A DNA stretch of 45,081 nucleotides from Polaromonas sp. GTDB lineage: Bacteria > Pseudomonadota > Gammaproteobacteria > Burkholderiales > Burkholderiaceae_C. Location of the stretch: contig NZ_JAAFGZ010000031.1 of NCBI RefSeq assembly GCF_010365105.1, positions 1 to 45,081 on the forward strand, in the 5' to 3' direction. Positions 8,145-18,604 of the stretch are shown here, one piece after another. Each line of letters begins with the position of its first letter. Position 1 is the stretch's first letter. Under the pieces are notes generated by a model. The model saw only the letters and a program-made list of their open reading frames with translations. It was not told the origin of the DNA and searched no databases. The position numbers and the translations under genes are program-made.

Positions 8145-9029
8145 ATGACAGCGCTAGTGAATAACCGTCTTGATTTCAACGTCAAGGTTTGTCTGAAGAA
8201 TTTGAAAAGCGGCCTTGGGACGGTTGCCGACGACATTGCCCGTGGATTTTTTGTGATCACGCACAGCAGTTTTGCCCTCCTGGGCCTGGTCGTTGCCTTT
8301 GCCGTGGTCACGCTGATGGCCCGGCCCGACCTGCGCGATACCGGCGAGGTCAAGCTCATGGCCTGGCTGCAAGAGCGGCGCGGCACCGTGGTCGAACCGG
8401 AAAGCATCACGCCCCCGAAATCCGTGGTGGCCGAGCGCCCGGTGGCCGACAAGCCCAAGGCCCTTTCCACCCAGCAGGCGGCCGTCGCCTCGTGGATCAG
8501 CAAGAAGTATTCAGTGGCGCAGGAGCCGGTCGGAACATTGGTGGCCGAAGCCTTCGAGATCGGCCAAAACGTCAAGCTTGATCCGACGCTCATTCTGGCG
8601 ATCATGGCCATTGAATCGGGCTTCAACCCTTTTGCCCAAAGCCCGGTCGGCGCCCAGGGCCTGATGCAGGTGATGACGCAGGTTCACCATGACAAATACG
8701 CCAAGATCGGCGGCCGGCTCGCGGCCTTCGACCCGGTGGCCAACCTGCGGGTCGGTGTCAAGGTGCTGCAGGAATGCATCACGCGCGCGGGCTCCATCGA
8801 AGGCGGACTCAAATACTATGTTGGTGCCGCCAACCTGGAAAGCGACGGCGGCTATGCCAACAAGGTGATGGCCGAACGCGCCCGCCTGCTGGCCGTCGTC
8901 GGCGGCAAGCGCCCGCCGACGACCACACCTCGCTTTGTTGCAGCGCCAGCGCCTGCGCACACCACATCGGTGTCCTTTCCCGCAGAGCGCAAGCCCACGC
9001 AGGATGTGGCGCAACTGGACGAATCCTGA
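8145..9029 (+). CDS. Membrane-anchored lytic transglycosylase (SLT domain)
   Basis: A 294-residue protein. Residues about 35-60 form a transmembrane segment (FALLGLVVAFAVVTLMA), so the rest is probably periplasmic. A Pro-rich linker (about 85-110) precedes an SLT/transglycosylase domain (about 125-255) with the catalytic Glu at residue 157 in LAIMAIESGFNP, followed by VGAQGLMQVM, the diagnostic GLMQ motif. It should cleave peptidoglycan glycan strands, making anhydromuropeptides. The start is supported by AAAGGAG five bases before the ATG. It has its own strong promoter and is probably monocistronic. The last 40 residues (TTTPRFVAAPAPAHTTSV) look disordered. Confidence 0.85.
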   Translation: MTALVNNRLDFNVKVCLKNLKSGLGTVADDIARGFFVITHSSFALLGLVVAFAVVTLMARPDLRDTGEVKLMAWLQERRGTVVEPESITPPKSVVAERPVADKPKALSTQQAAVASWISKKYSVAQEPVGTLVAEAFEIGQNVKLDPTLILAIMAIESGFNPFAQSPVGAQGLMQVMTQVHHDKYAKIGGRLAAFDPVANLRVGVKVLQECITRAGSIEGGLKYYVGAANLESDGGYANKVMAERARLLAVVGGKRPPTTTPRFVAAPAPAHTTSVSFPAERKPTQDVAQLDES

Positions 9030-9067
9030 GGGCGTGAACGTGCCCGCCGTGTACCCTGCGCTACACT

Positions 9068-9195
9068 AGCGCGGTGCGCGACTGGCGATAGGCATCGGGG
9101 TTTTACCACCATCGATGCGGACGTGGGACACCACGGGGAAGCGCACCGTTTGCGGCCATTGGGCCAAAAAGCGTTCAGCCGTTCGCCTGGGCAGC
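9068..9195 (+). ncRNA. ZTP riboswitch (pfl motif) upstream of glyA
   Basis: The closing stem is a perfect GGTGCGC (9073-9079) with GCGCACC (9141-9147). Inside are GACTGGCG, a hairpin GCATCG/CGATGC (9092-9118), and the hairpin-plus-motif GTGGGACACCACGGGGAAGC, which is the conserved core of the pfl family. After a variable hairpin (GGCCattGGGCC) comes the conserved 3' block CGCCTGGGCA ending at 9193. The class binds ZTP/ZMP, a signal of low 10-formyl-tetrahydrofolate, and typically controls glyA, folD and purH. Having glyA as the next gene fits exactly. The class assignment is from remembered consensus, not a covariance-model search. Confidence 0.85.
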
Positions 9196-9203
9196 CCTTG
9201 CTT

Positions 9204-9229
9204 CCTTTGCTTTGCAGCAAAGCCAAAGG
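9204..9229 (+). promoter_or_regulatory. Hairpin between riboswitch and glyA, possible expression platform
   Basis: CCTTTG (9204-9209) pairs with CAAAGG (9224-9229), and CTTTG (9210-9214) with CAAAG (9218-9222) with one bulge and a 3-base loop. No U-tract follows, so translational rather than transcriptional control is more likely. The glyA ribosome binding site GAAGGA lies at 9248-9253. Confidence 0.5.
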
Positions 9230-9258
9230 ACAAGGAACCGAAGTCTTGAAGGACTGCC

Positions 9259-10503
<1,245 letters not shown>

Positions 10504-10523
10504 ACCCCGTGAACGGCGCAGAA

Positions 10524-10590
10524 GCTATTGAATTGATAGCTGCTTGCGCCCGTGGATATTGCGCGAACGACCTGAAACACTTGATAAATT
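10524..10590 (+). repeat. Repeat family A, copy 4, between glyA and nrdR
   Basis: Reads GCTATTGAATTGATAGCTGC followed by TTGCGCCCGTGG, then GCGCGAACGACCTG and an A/T-rich end. It ends just before the nrdR ribosome binding site. This intergenic copy is close to the general form of the family. Confidence 0.8.
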
Positions 10591-10603
10591 GCCAGGAGGA
10601 CGC

Positions 10604-11053
10604 ATGAAATGTCCTTTTTGCGGTCATCTTGAAACCCAGGTGGTCGAAACCCGGATTTCCGAAGACGCCGACTTCATTCGCCGCCGCCGCCAGTGCGGCG
10701 CGTGCGAAAAACGCTTCACCACTTATGAACGCGCCGACGTCAGCTTCCCGTCCATCGTCAAGAAAGACGGCAGGCGCACTGATTACCAGCGCAGCAAGAT
10801 TCTGGGTTCGATGACCCTGGCCCTGCGCAAGCGCCCGGTCAGCACCGCGCAGGTCGATGCAGCGGTCGAGCAGATCGAGGAAAAGCTGCTGAATCTCGGA
10901 CTGCGTGAAGTTGCTTCAAGCCGCCTGGGCGAACTGGTCATGCTGGAGTTGAAAAAGCTCGACAAGATTGCCTACATCCGCTTTGCCAGTGTGTACCGGA
11001 GCTTTGAGGACATTGACGAGTTCAGGATGCTCGTTGATGAGGTGGGGCGGTAG
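10604..11053 (+). CDS. nrdR: Transcriptional repressor NrdR
   Basis: 149 residues, the usual family length. The N-terminal zinc ribbon has C3, C6, C31 and C34 (MKCPFCGH and [10 protein letters not shown]), followed by an ATP-cone domain (about 49-139; [15 protein letters not shown]). NrdR senses dATP/ATP and represses ribonucleotide reductase operons by binding NrdR boxes. The start has an excellent CCAGGAGGA a few bases upstream; an in-frame ATG 20 codons earlier would only translate repeat A sequence and is rejected. The glyA-nrdR order is common in proteobacteria. Confidence 0.96.
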   Translation: MKCPFCGHLETQVVETRISEDADFIRRRRQCGACEKRFTTYERADVSFPSIVKKDGRRTDYQRSKILGSMTLALRKRPVSTAQVDAAVEQIEEKLLNLGLREVASSRLGELVMLELKKLDKIAYIRFASVYRSFEDIDEFRMLVDEVGR

Positions 11054-11118
11054 GCAAACTACACGGCGGTTAACCATCCGAGATAAAAACTCGACCATTC
11101 AGCATTCAAAAATAACCG

Positions 11119-11165
11119 TTTGGCGAAAACTACTCTTTGCATGTAAATTTTGTTTTACATTGCAA
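11119..11165 (+). promoter_or_regulatory. Possible promoter of the pilin operon
   Basis: TTGGCG and TAAATT are spaced by about 18 bases in an AT-rich stretch directly upstream of fimT. The match is only moderate. I looked for a sigma54 -24/-12 element (GG-N10-GC) and did not find correct spacing. Confidence 0.35.
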
Positions 11166-11168
11166 CCC

Positions 11169-11726
11169 ATGAAGCCCTGTTCAATCCGCAAACTGCCTGA
11201 AGGAATCCAGGTAGGATTTACCTTGATTGAACTCATGGTGGTAATGAGCATGGTCGCCCTGATTGCAGCCTTGGCCATCCCCTCATGGAACACCATGGTA
11301 GTCAACAATCGGATTCGCGCTGCGGTGAACGACTGGACACAGTCACTTTACTTCGCGCGGAGCGAGGCCATCCGGCAAAACACCCGCATTACGATTTGTG
11401 CCAGCAGCGACGGATCGAGTTGCACCGCTTCAGGCTATGAAGCAGGCTGGATCGTCAAGACGGAACTTCCGGCTATTACTGGCACCATCCTGCAAGACAC
11501 GCTGCCCGTTCAGCGTGCAACCCTCACCCCCAATACCAACTCGGCACGCTCCATTACTTTTTTGCCGAACGGACTGCCGGAGGGTAACTTTGCGGGATTT
11601 CGCTTGATGGTACGGGATGACCCGGCGGTGGACGATGCACTCTCAAAATACATCTGCGTTGCACGCACAGGACGCGCCAGGGTCTATACAAATGCGCAGT
11701 ATCTGGCCCTGAGCGGATCATGCTAA
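11169..11726 (+). CDS. fimT: Minor pseudopilin FimT/GspH family
   Basis: 185 residues. A short leader ends in a type III prepilin site, QVG16-FTLIELMVV, with Glu at +5, so PilD should cleave after G16 and methylate F17. One hydrophobic helix (about 17-40) is followed by a GspH-like globular domain with a Cys pair (ICASSDGSSC) and a final Cys at the C-terminus. FimT and the other minor pilins form the priming/tip complex of type IVa pili and in some bacteria bind DNA for uptake. This is the first gene of an operon with pilV-pilW-pilX-pilY1-pilE. The start MKPCSIRKLP was chosen because it gives a short basic leader; an upstream in-frame extension into nrdR is rejected. No strong ribosome binding site. 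Confidence 0.85.
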   Translation: MKPCSIRKLPEGIQVGFTLIELMVVMSMVALIAALAIPSWNTMVVNNRIRAAVNDWTQSLYFARSEAIRQNTRITICASSDGSSCTASGYEAGWIVKTELPAITGTILQDTLPVQRATLTPNTNSARSITFLPNGLPEGNFAGFRLMVRDDPAVDDALSKYICVARTGRARVYTNAQYLALSGSC

Positions 11727-11848
11727 TGATGATCAGAGTGGCACTTAACTGCAAAGCGATGGACCGCGAAGTTCCGGACGTGGCGCCCAGGTGTGTACGC
11801 GCAAAGCAACAACTTGTCGGCGGATTGGTTTTGAAGTGGAACCAGCAA

Positions 11849-12460
11849 ATGAACAACGCACCATTGACGACAGCAAGGCTTTGCCCGAAGGCGCAGCAAG
11901 GGGCTACGCTGATTGAAATTCTGGTGACCATGCTGGTGGTGGCCATCGGATTGCTGGGAGCGGCGGGCCTTCAGTTGTCAGCCACCCGCTTCCAGCAGAC
12001 AGCCCAGATACGCACCCAGGCCGTGATTCAGGCCAAGTTCATCACTGAAAAGATCAGGGCAAACAGCAATGCGGTGATGGACGCTGCCCCGCCCAACGCC
12101 ACCAGCGCCTACCTTGCGCCCCAGGCATATGCGGCTGCAACACTTGCAGTACTTCCTGCCGATCCCAATTGCGGCGTGGCCACGGCCTGTACATCGGCAC
12201 AAGCGGCCGTAAAGGATATGCGTGACTGGCGTACCTCGATTCAGGCACTCCCCGGCGGTCGCGGCGCTATCTTTCCTGTAACCGCTGCAGGCGGCGCAAC
12301 GGACCAGGCAACACGCCAGGTGGTCGTCATGTGGCAAGAAAAGCAGCAAAACGAAGTCGGCACGGCCGCCAATTCCGACCCTACCGCTTCCGTGGATGCA
12401 GGGTGCCCTCCGCCGCAACTTGCCGGTGTGCGCTGTTTTACTGTTTTGGTGACTCCATGA
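11849..12460 (+). CDS. pilV: Type IV pilus modification/minor pilin PilV
   Basis: 203 residues. Prepilin cleavage site QQG18-ATLIEILVTML with Glu +5, followed by the hydrophobic N-terminal helix and a small globular domain containing several Cys (NCGVATACTS; GCPPPQLAGVRCF). PilV joins the minor-pilin tip complex with PilW and PilX. ATG 11849 is preferred because it gives a normal 18-residue leader and has GAAGTGGA upstream; an in-frame start at 11720, overlapping the fimT stop, would make an abnormally long leader. The stop overlaps the pilW start (ATGA). Confidence 0.85.
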   Translation: MNNAPLTTARLCPKAQQGATLIEILVTMLVVAIGLLGAAGLQLSATRFQQTAQIRTQAVIQAKFITEKIRANSNAVMDAAPPNATSAYLAPQAYAAATLAVLPADPNCGVATACTSAQAAVKDMRDWRTSIQALPGGRGAIFPVTAAGGATDQATRQVVVMWQEKQQNEVGTAANSDPTASVDAGCPPPQLAGVRCFTVLVTP

Positions 12461-13551
12461 AAACCGGCAAATTTTTTCAACCCCGCCAATGCCAAGGCGG
12501 CATGACGCTGATCGAGGTGCTGGTCGCCCTCACCATCGGACTGGTAATTTTGATTGCCATTGGCACCAGCTACCTCAACAGCGCCAACCTGGCGCGGCAG
12601 CGTGAAAACCAGTCGGAACTCAATGAGCCTGCCACGCTGGTGATGCGGATGCTGCAACATGACCTGTCCTTGGCAGGCTACGTCGACATTTTCGACTGGG
12701 ATCCAACTGGTCAGCCCCAGGCATCCTCCCTGTTCAATCCTGGTGATACCAAATTGATGAATCTTTACCAGCGAGTGCCAGAAGCCACAACGCTTGAAGC
12801 ACCGCTGACGCAATTTTTTCCGGGCGTGATGCCGGTATTCGGCTGCGATGGTGCGATGGCTGGAACACCCAATGCCATTGTGGTTGCAGGGACGGTGGTA
12901 CCAACCTGCGGTGCCGCAAGTGCAACACAGCAATCGCTGCAAATGGCATTTCAGGCGGTACCCAGTTCCAGTGTAATTCCTAATCCCATCAAAAGCTTAT
13001 TACCGCCCGACGCTAACACAGGTGAAGGACGCGATTGCAACCAGCAGGGTGCCCCAAACAACGCTTCGGTTCCCGGCAGAAAGTTCATCATCAACAGGTA
13101 CTTTATTCAGACAAGTACTGACAACATCAATGAGTTGTACTGTGCCGGTTCTGGAAATTCCACTCAGCAACCGCTGGCACGAGGCGTTGAGGAATTTGTG
13201 CTGCGTTATCAGACAGCCCAGCCGGGCGTGGCAGCAGCGCTTGGCAACACTGCTCCAGCGGCCGGAGGAGCCCAGTCGCAGTATATCAACGCGACCGCAG
13301 TGGCAGCCTCGGCACTGGGTTGGGCCAATGTTTCGGCGGTGGAGGTGTGTATGGTGTCCGCTACCGCCACCACCAGCGGTTCTGCAGCCATCGGTACTGC
13401 AGCGCTTCAGCCTTTGCGGCCCACCTGCCGGCGCGACAACAAAGGCAATTTCATTGCTGACGTTGCCAGGGCTGCAGGCGACAACCGGCTTTGGAAACGC
13501 TTTACCTCTGTTACCACGCTAAGAAATGCCATTTACTCCACGCCTAACTGA
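12457..13551 (+). CDS. pilW: Type IV pilus assembly protein PilW
   Basis: 364 residues. Prepilin signal QGG15-MTLIEVLVALT with Glu +5, a hydrophobic helix, and a large Cys-containing C-terminal domain with the PilW-like pattern (LVMRMLQHDLSLAGYVDIF near the N-terminus). It is a minor pilin of the tip complex and helps present PilY1. It starts inside the pilV stop (4-base overlap) and ends 26 bases inside pilX, so translation is coupled across the operon. Confidence 0.87.
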   Translation: MKTGKFFQPRQCQGGMTLIEVLVALTIGLVILIAIGTSYLNSANLARQRENQSELNEPATLVMRMLQHDLSLAGYVDIFDWDPTGQPQASSLFNPGDTKLMNLYQRVPEATTLEAPLTQFFPGVMPVFGCDGAMAGTPNAIVVAGTVVPTCGAASATQQSLQMAFQAVPSSSVIPNPIKSLLPPDANTGEGRDCNQQGAPNNASVPGRKFIINRYFIQTSTDNINELYCAGSGNSTQQPLARGVEEFVLRYQTAQPGVAAALGNTAPAAGGAQSQYINATAVAASALGWANVSAVEVCMVSATATTSGSAAIGTAALQPLRPTCRRDNKGNFIADVARAAGDNRLWKRFTSVTTLRNAIYSTPN

Positions 13552-14320
13552 TTTGTCCATCCGCCCACCTGCGAAACAGGAAGGGTTTGTGCTGGTCACA
13601 GCAGTCATTTTTTTGATGGTGCTGTCACTGCTCGGGGTCATGGCCGTTCGGGGATCGCTTTTTGAAGAGCGGTCAGCGGCCAATGAGCGCGACCTTTCGC
13701 TGGCCCGCGAAAGTGCAGAGCTTGCCTTGCGCGACGCGGAGCGCGACATACTGGGCATACGCTTTGATGGGCAGTTCTGCGCGGCCGGACTGTGTGCCTT
13801 GTTGCGTCCGGCTGGCACGCGGCCAGTGAATGCCGCAGAAGCAGCCACTTTCTGGTCTGCCCGAAACGACGCCCTCACGGACCCTATCACTCCGATAGCG
13901 CTTCAGGATGGCGGCTTGAGCCTGACACCCGAAAACCGGGGCGTTTATGCCGTTGACATGACCGGCAGTGCTTGTGGCATCAACGCAGTTACTGGCATCG
14001 CCAGACCGCTATGGAGTGGCGCCAACTGGGGTTCCAATACCGCTTCAAATCCTTGCAACGGAACCATCACGCAGGCGGTCCCCACCATCCAGTACGGCAC
14101 ATTTACCAATGCGCCTGTGACGTCATTTGCCCCGGCCAACGCGCAAGGATCGCGGCCCCCGCGCTACATGATTGAAATGTTCACGCCCGACGATCTGAAG
14201 ATCAGAAACACGTCAGCCAAAATCTTCTTCAGGATAACGGCAGTGGGATTCGGACGCACGGCGGGAAGTGGCAATGCTCTTACTTCCGTCACGCTGCAAT
14301 CGGTTTTTTCTCCTCTTTAG
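13526..14320 (+). CDS. pilX: Type IV pilus assembly protein PilX
   Basis: 264 residues. EG20-FVLVTAVIFLMVLSLLG is a prepilin-like N-terminus without Glu at +5 (Thr instead), as is usual for PilX. It continues with ERSAANERDLSLARESAELA, the typical PilX helix, then a globular domain with three Cys. PilX interacts with PilV, PilW and PilY1 and promotes pilus initiation and bacterial aggregation. It overlaps pilW by 26 bases and is followed by pilY1 after 21 bases. Confidence 0.85.
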   Translation: MPFTPRLTDLSIRPPAKQEGFVLVTAVIFLMVLSLLGVMAVRGSLFEERSAANERDLSLARESAELALRDAERDILGIRFDGQFCAAGLCALLRPAGTRPVNAAEAATFWSARNDALTDPITPIALQDGGLSLTPENRGVYAVDMTGSACGINAVTGIARPLWSGANWGSNTASNPCNGTITQAVPTIQYGTFTNAPVTSFAPANAQGSRPPRYMIEMFTPDDLKIRNTSAKIFFRITAVGFGRTAGSGNALTSVTLQSVFSPL

Positions 14321-14341
14321 TCTTCGGGCAAGGAAATCACA

Positions 14342-17300
14342 ATGACTTCGTTTGTTCAAAATAAATATAGCCTCAAAGCTGCCTTGCTGATGGCAGTCCT
14401 GGCATTTTCCTCGCTGGCATCTGCTTTCATGCCCAGCCAAAGACCACCGGAAGGCATTTCCATTCCTGGCAATGTGGTGCTGGCCTTGTCGGTGGAGTTT
14501 CCCACCGGAAACCAGATTTCCTATACTTCCACCGGCTATACGTTTGCAACACGTTACTACGGCTATTTCGACAACCGCAAATGCTATTCCTACGACACCA
14601 CGAACGAAGTGTTCAAACCCGTCAGCAAGCAGGTTATCAACACCGGCGCCTGCCCAAGCTCCAGCGAATGGAGTGGAAACCTGCTGAACTGGCTCACCAT
14701 GACCAATCTGGACCAGTTCAGGTCTGTCATGACGGGTGGCACACGCGACAATTTTTCCACCATGGCCAAGCGCAATCCCAATCCCGACAATGGAGATACG
14801 ACAGGTCGCACGGTGTTGATCCGGTCGTTCGGCAGCCAGCAGGGAGGCCTCAACAACAATCCATTGAAGGATTTGATTGTCGGCACGCCGGGAATGCCGT
14901 TGACCGGTACCAATAAAACCGTTCGCTCTTTTGGCTATGGTTCAAAATTTGTGGTGTCAGACAGCAACAATTTTGTCAATTTATCAGCAGCCAACCAACA
15001 GGCCAGTTGTTTGGCATCGACACCTTCCCTGGCGGCCACCAGCAACTGCTTCAACATACGCGTGGAAGTCTGTTTAGCGGTTCCAGTCGGTGCAACCATT
15101 CCGGATGTGGACCGGGAAGCCAACTGCAAAAACCAGTATTCTGGCGTGGCCAAGCCGGAAGGGTTGATTCAGGAGTACAGCAGAAACATGCGGTTTGCTG
15201 CGTTGGGTTATCTCAATGTGAACAATTACCGTGATGGTGCCGTGTTGCGCTCTGCCATGAAAAGCGTAGGTCCCAACGCCGCCATTGCGGGAGGGGGAGT
15301 ATCAGCTAACCCGGTTCCAGAATGGGACTCTGCCACCGGCACCATTTATGAAAATCCGGATGCTGCAGACGCATCAGCCACGGATGCATTGATTGGCAGA
15401 ACCGACACCAAATCAGGTTTGATCAACTACCTGAACAAGTTTGGATATTCCGGTAGTTATGAAACATATGACAACGTAAGCGAACTGTTTTATGCAGCCC
15501 AGCTTTATCTTCGTGGCAGGGCTCCTCCTGCTTCTTATTCAAGCTCCCTGACGACCGCCATTACCGATAATTTTCCGGTGATCACAGGCAACAATTTGCT
15601 AAGAGGGGGTACGCGTGACCCCATCATCAACTCATGCCAGAAGAATTTCATTCTGGGCATTGGTGACATCAATACCCACTGCGACGGCAATCTGCCGGGG
15701 TCGACCAACACAAAATGCTCAGCAGACATACCTGCAGACCCGGACAACCTGAATGTTCAAAGTCTTTGGGACATCACGCGCGGCCTAGAGGGCATGGCAG
15801 ACAACGGAGCTTTTGGCGTTGGTTCCGGAAGCGGTGTCAGCGGCGGCAACACGCCTTACATAGCCGGATTGGCGCACTGGGCCAACACCAACGATATTCG
15901 GTCCGATTTGGTTGGCAATCAGAACATCAGCACCTATTGGGTCGACGTTCTGGAGTCGCCTTCTGCACCCGGCAAAAAAAGCCAATACTGGCTTGCCACC
16001 AAATACGGTGGTTTCAGGACCGATGCAGTGACAGGAAACAATCCCAACACCAATGCTGATTCATGGAATGCCCTGAAAAACGGCGTCAGGAACGGCATCC
16101 CCGATACCTGGTTTGCGGGAAACGATCCCATTTCAATGCGTGCAGGTCTCAGTGGTGCATTTGCCGACATTGCCAGCCGTTCCGGCGCCAATTCCGCTTC
16201 CAGCGCAGCAGTCAACTCAACCCGCCAGACAGCTGGGAGCCAAAGCCTGTATGCCAGTTACAACCCCAAAGGCTGGACCGGTTCGGTTGTTTCATGCTCC
16301 CCTACTCAAAGTGCGAGCCAGTGCGCCAGCACGCCAACTTGGGAAGCCTCAAGCTGGTTTAAAACCACAGGTCCATTTCCTGCCTATGTGACAACGCCTT
16401 TGCTGCCCTCCACCAGAAAAGTATTCACTTCATCACGCACTGCATCCTTTACAACGATGCCACTGCAGTGGACAAGCCTGAACAGCGCACAGAAAAGTAT
16501 TCTTGCTGCATCAGATAGCCAGGGCCAAGCCCGTCTGGATTATTTGCGTGGTGACCGGACGGGTGAAGACAACGGTCTTTTCCGCAGAAGGGAAAATAGC
16601 TTGCTGGGTGACATTGTCAACTCCGGCATCACTTATGTGTCGGGTGCAGGTATTGCCTATTCAGGGCCGAATTTTTCAGGTCATACCGCGTACCGCGCCC
16701 TAAACAAGACGCGGCCTCCCGTGATTTACGTAGGTGCCAATGACGGCATGCTGCATGCGTTTTCAGGCGCCGATGGCAAGGAATTGTTTGGCTACATTCC
16801 CGGCTCTGTCTTTGCCAATCTTCCTGCACTGACTGCCTTGAATTTCGAGCACAAGTTTTTTGTGGACAGCACACCAATGGTGGCGGATATCCAAAAAACC
16901 ACCGGTGCCTGGGGTACTGTGCTGGTAGGCGGTCTGGGTGCCGGTGGCAAGGGCTATTACGCGCTGGACCTTACCAACCAGAGCAGCTTTGCCAGTTCAA
17001 CCGAAGCCACCTTGAGTTCCACCTTGCCCTTGTGGGAATTCACTTCCGCACAAGACAGCGACTTGGGCTACACCTTCAATGAATCAGCGATAGACCCGGT
17101 CAACAACGCCAGCACGCAGATTGCCAAGGTGGCTGATAGCACGACCGCCACCGGCGCTTGGCGTGTCATTGTTGGCAATGGCTATGGCTCCACTGCAGGA
17201 CGGGCTGCGCTGTTTTTGCTGGATGCCAATACGGGCAGCAGCGCGTCCAAACTGATGGCTGACAGCATCAGTTCCGGCAATGGCCTTTCAACACCCCGGC

Positions 17301-18124
17301 CGGTCGATACCGATAGGGATGGATTGATCGACACGGTTTATGCCGGAGATTTGCTGGGAAACATGCACAAGTTCCAGTTTTCCAAACTAAATCCTGCCCG
17401 AACAGACTATGTGGTTGCAAAATCCGGTCCGGCAGATGGCGGTGCATGGCGCTACATTGGAAAAGTTTACGCATCCGGAGAGCCCATCACCACCGCACCA
17501 TCCGTCGCTCCGGCTTGCGACGGCAATGGCTGGAATGTATTTTTTGGCACGGGAAAACTTAACGAAGATACGGACTACTCGGATTCAGTGGCCAGAAGCT
17601 TTTATGCCGTGGTCGACAAAGGCGCATCTTCTGCGTTGACCGTCGGTGCCGGGGAGATTGTGAATATCCCTTATACATCGTCCACTGTTTCAGCGACCGC
17701 CGTCAGAACCTGGACCACTCCCAACCTGACAAACAAGCGAGGATGGAAAATGCTTTTTGCAGGGGGCGAACGCTTACTTTCCAACTCCACCCTGCCGCCC
17801 GACACCGGCAAGGTGCTGTTTGCCACCACCCGACCTACCGGAGATGTGTGCACGCCGGGCAATACTGGGTTTTTGATGGCTGTTGATATCTGCAAAGGCA
17901 AGATTGGTGAGATGGTGGTTGATGGAAGCGTGCTGGTGGGCGGCGTAGGCCTCAGTTCTACCGGCGTGATCAAGGTTAGTAGCACTTATTCAAATGAGAA
18001 AGGAGAGAAAATACTTTGCAACCAGGACGATTGCAAAGGCCCAAACAGCCCGTTTTTTGTCCGGGGCGTGGCACCCAAGGGGCGTTATTCATGGCGTGAA
18101 ATTTTGACCCGGAGCCTGCCATGA
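14342..18124 (+). CDS. pilY1: Pilus tip adhesin PilY1
   Basis: 1260 residues. A signal peptide ([16 protein letters not shown]) is followed by a Ser/Asn-rich N-terminal half and a C-terminal PilY1 beta-propeller (about residues 740-1180) with [19 protein letters not shown]. The calcium-binding loop DTDRDGLID is present, as in Pseudomonas PilY1, where it controls extension and retraction. An intact von Willebrand A metal site (DxSxS) is not evident: the corresponding N-terminal stretch reads [12 protein letters not shown]. The protein is secreted and sits at the pilus tip. AAGGAAATCAC precedes the ATG. Its stop overlaps the pilE start (ATGA). Base composition is clearly more AT-rich than in flanking housekeeping genes. 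Confidence 0.9.
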   Translation: MTSFVQNKYSLKAALLMAVLAFSSLASAFMPSQRPPEGISIPGNVVLALSVEFPTGNQISYTSTGYTFATRYYGYFDNRKCYSYDTTNEVFKPVSKQVINTGACPSSSEWSGNLLNWLTMTNLDQFRSVMTGGTRDNFSTMAKRNPNPDNGDTTGRTVLIRSFGSQQGGLNNNPLKDLIVGTPGMPLTGTNKTVRSFGYGSKFVVSDSNNFVNLSAANQQASCLASTPSLAATSNCFNIRVEVCLAVPVGATIPDVDREANCKNQYSGVAKPEGLIQEYSRNMRFAALGYLNVNNYRDGAVLRSAMKSVGPNAAIAGGGVSANPVPEWDSATGTIYENPDAADASATDALIGRTDTKSGLINYLNKFGYSGSYETYDNVSELFYAAQLYLRGRAPPASYSSSLTTAITDNFPVITGNNLLRGGTRDPIINSCQKNFILGIGDINTHCDGNLPGSTNTKCSADIPADPDNLNVQSLWDITRGLEGMADNGAFGVGSGSGVSGGNTPYIAGLAHWANTNDIRSDLVGNQNISTYWVDVLESPSAPGKKSQYWLATKYGGFRTDAVTGNNPNTNADSWNALKNGVRNGIPDTWFAGNDPISMRAGLSGAFADIASRSGANSASSAAVNSTRQTAGSQSLYASYNPKGWTGSVVSCSPTQSASQCASTPTWEASSWFKTTGPFPAYVTTPLLPSTRKVFTSSRTASFTTMPLQWTSLNSAQKSILAASDSQGQARLDYLRGDRTGEDNGLFRRRENSLLGDIVNSGITYVSGAGIAYSGPNFSGHTAYRALNKTRPPVIYVGANDGMLHAFSGADGKELFGYIPGSVFANLPALTALNFEHKFFVDSTPMVADIQKTTGAWGTVLVGGLGAGGKGYYALDLTNQSSFASSTEATLSSTLPLWEFTSAQDSDLGYTFNESAIDPVNNASTQIAKVADSTTATGAWRVIVGNGYGSTAGRAALFLLDANTGSSASKLMADSISSGNGLSTPRPVDTDRDGLIDTVYAGDLLGNMHKFQFSKLNPARTDYVVAKSGPADGGAWRYIGKVYASGEPITTAPSVAPACDGNGWNVFFGTGKLNEDTDYSDSVARSFYAVVDKGASSALTVGAGEIVNIPYTSSTVSATAVRTWTTPNLTNKRGWKMLFAGGERLLSNSTLPPDTGKVLFATTRPTGDVCTPGNTGFLMAVDICKGKIGEMVVDGSVLVGGVGLSSTGVIKVSSTYSNEKGEKILCNQDDCKGPNSPFFVRGVAPKGRYSWREILTRSLP

Positions 18125-18600
18125 GCCAATCAATTTTGAAGAAACATCGCGGCTTCACGCTGATCGAGTTGATGATCACGGTGGCCGTCATCGCCATCTT
18201 GTCTGCCATTGCGCTTCCCAGCTACAACGCCTATGTGCTCAGAAGCCACCGGGCGGAGGCTAAAAACACCTTGCTGGCCGTGGCACAGCGGCTTGAACAA
18301 ATTTATACGCTGGAGTCCAGCTACGTAACGACCAGAAACACAGCGGGTGTTGCAATAGCCGTAAATGACGCATTGATTACGTCATGGGGTTTAAATCAAA
18401 CACCCTTGAATGGAAATGCGCGTTACAACATTACTTTTTTGGCCAACCCTACTGCAACGACTTTCACCCTGATTGCCACGCCGACAGGCGCCCAGGCTAG
18501 TGACACTTGCGGCGTGATGTCGCTTGACAACCGGAACCTAAAAGGCGCGGCAGGTCAAAACAACCGGCATCAAACCACCCGCGAATGCTGGGATCGTTAA
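18121..18600 (+). CDS. pilE: Type IV pilin PilE-like
   Basis: 159 residues. The leader ends at RG11[20 protein letters not shown], a textbook type IV pilin N-terminus with Glu +5, followed by ALPSYNAYV. Near the C-terminus a Cys pair (DTCGV and RECWDR) can form the D-region disulfide. It closes the minor-pilin operon, overlapping pilY1 by 4 bases, so a minor pilin (PilE/ComP-like) is more likely than the major subunit, which is usually encoded elsewhere. ribD follows after only 4 bases. Confidence 0.88.
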   Translation: MSQSILKKHRGFTLIELMITVAVIAILSAIALPSYNAYVLRSHRAEAKNTLLAVAQRLEQIYTLESSYVTTRNTAGVAIAVNDALITSWGLNQTPLNGNARYNITFLANPTATTFTLIATPTGAQASDTCGVMSLDNRNLKGAAGQNNRHQTTRECWDR

Positions 18601-18604
18601 GCTT

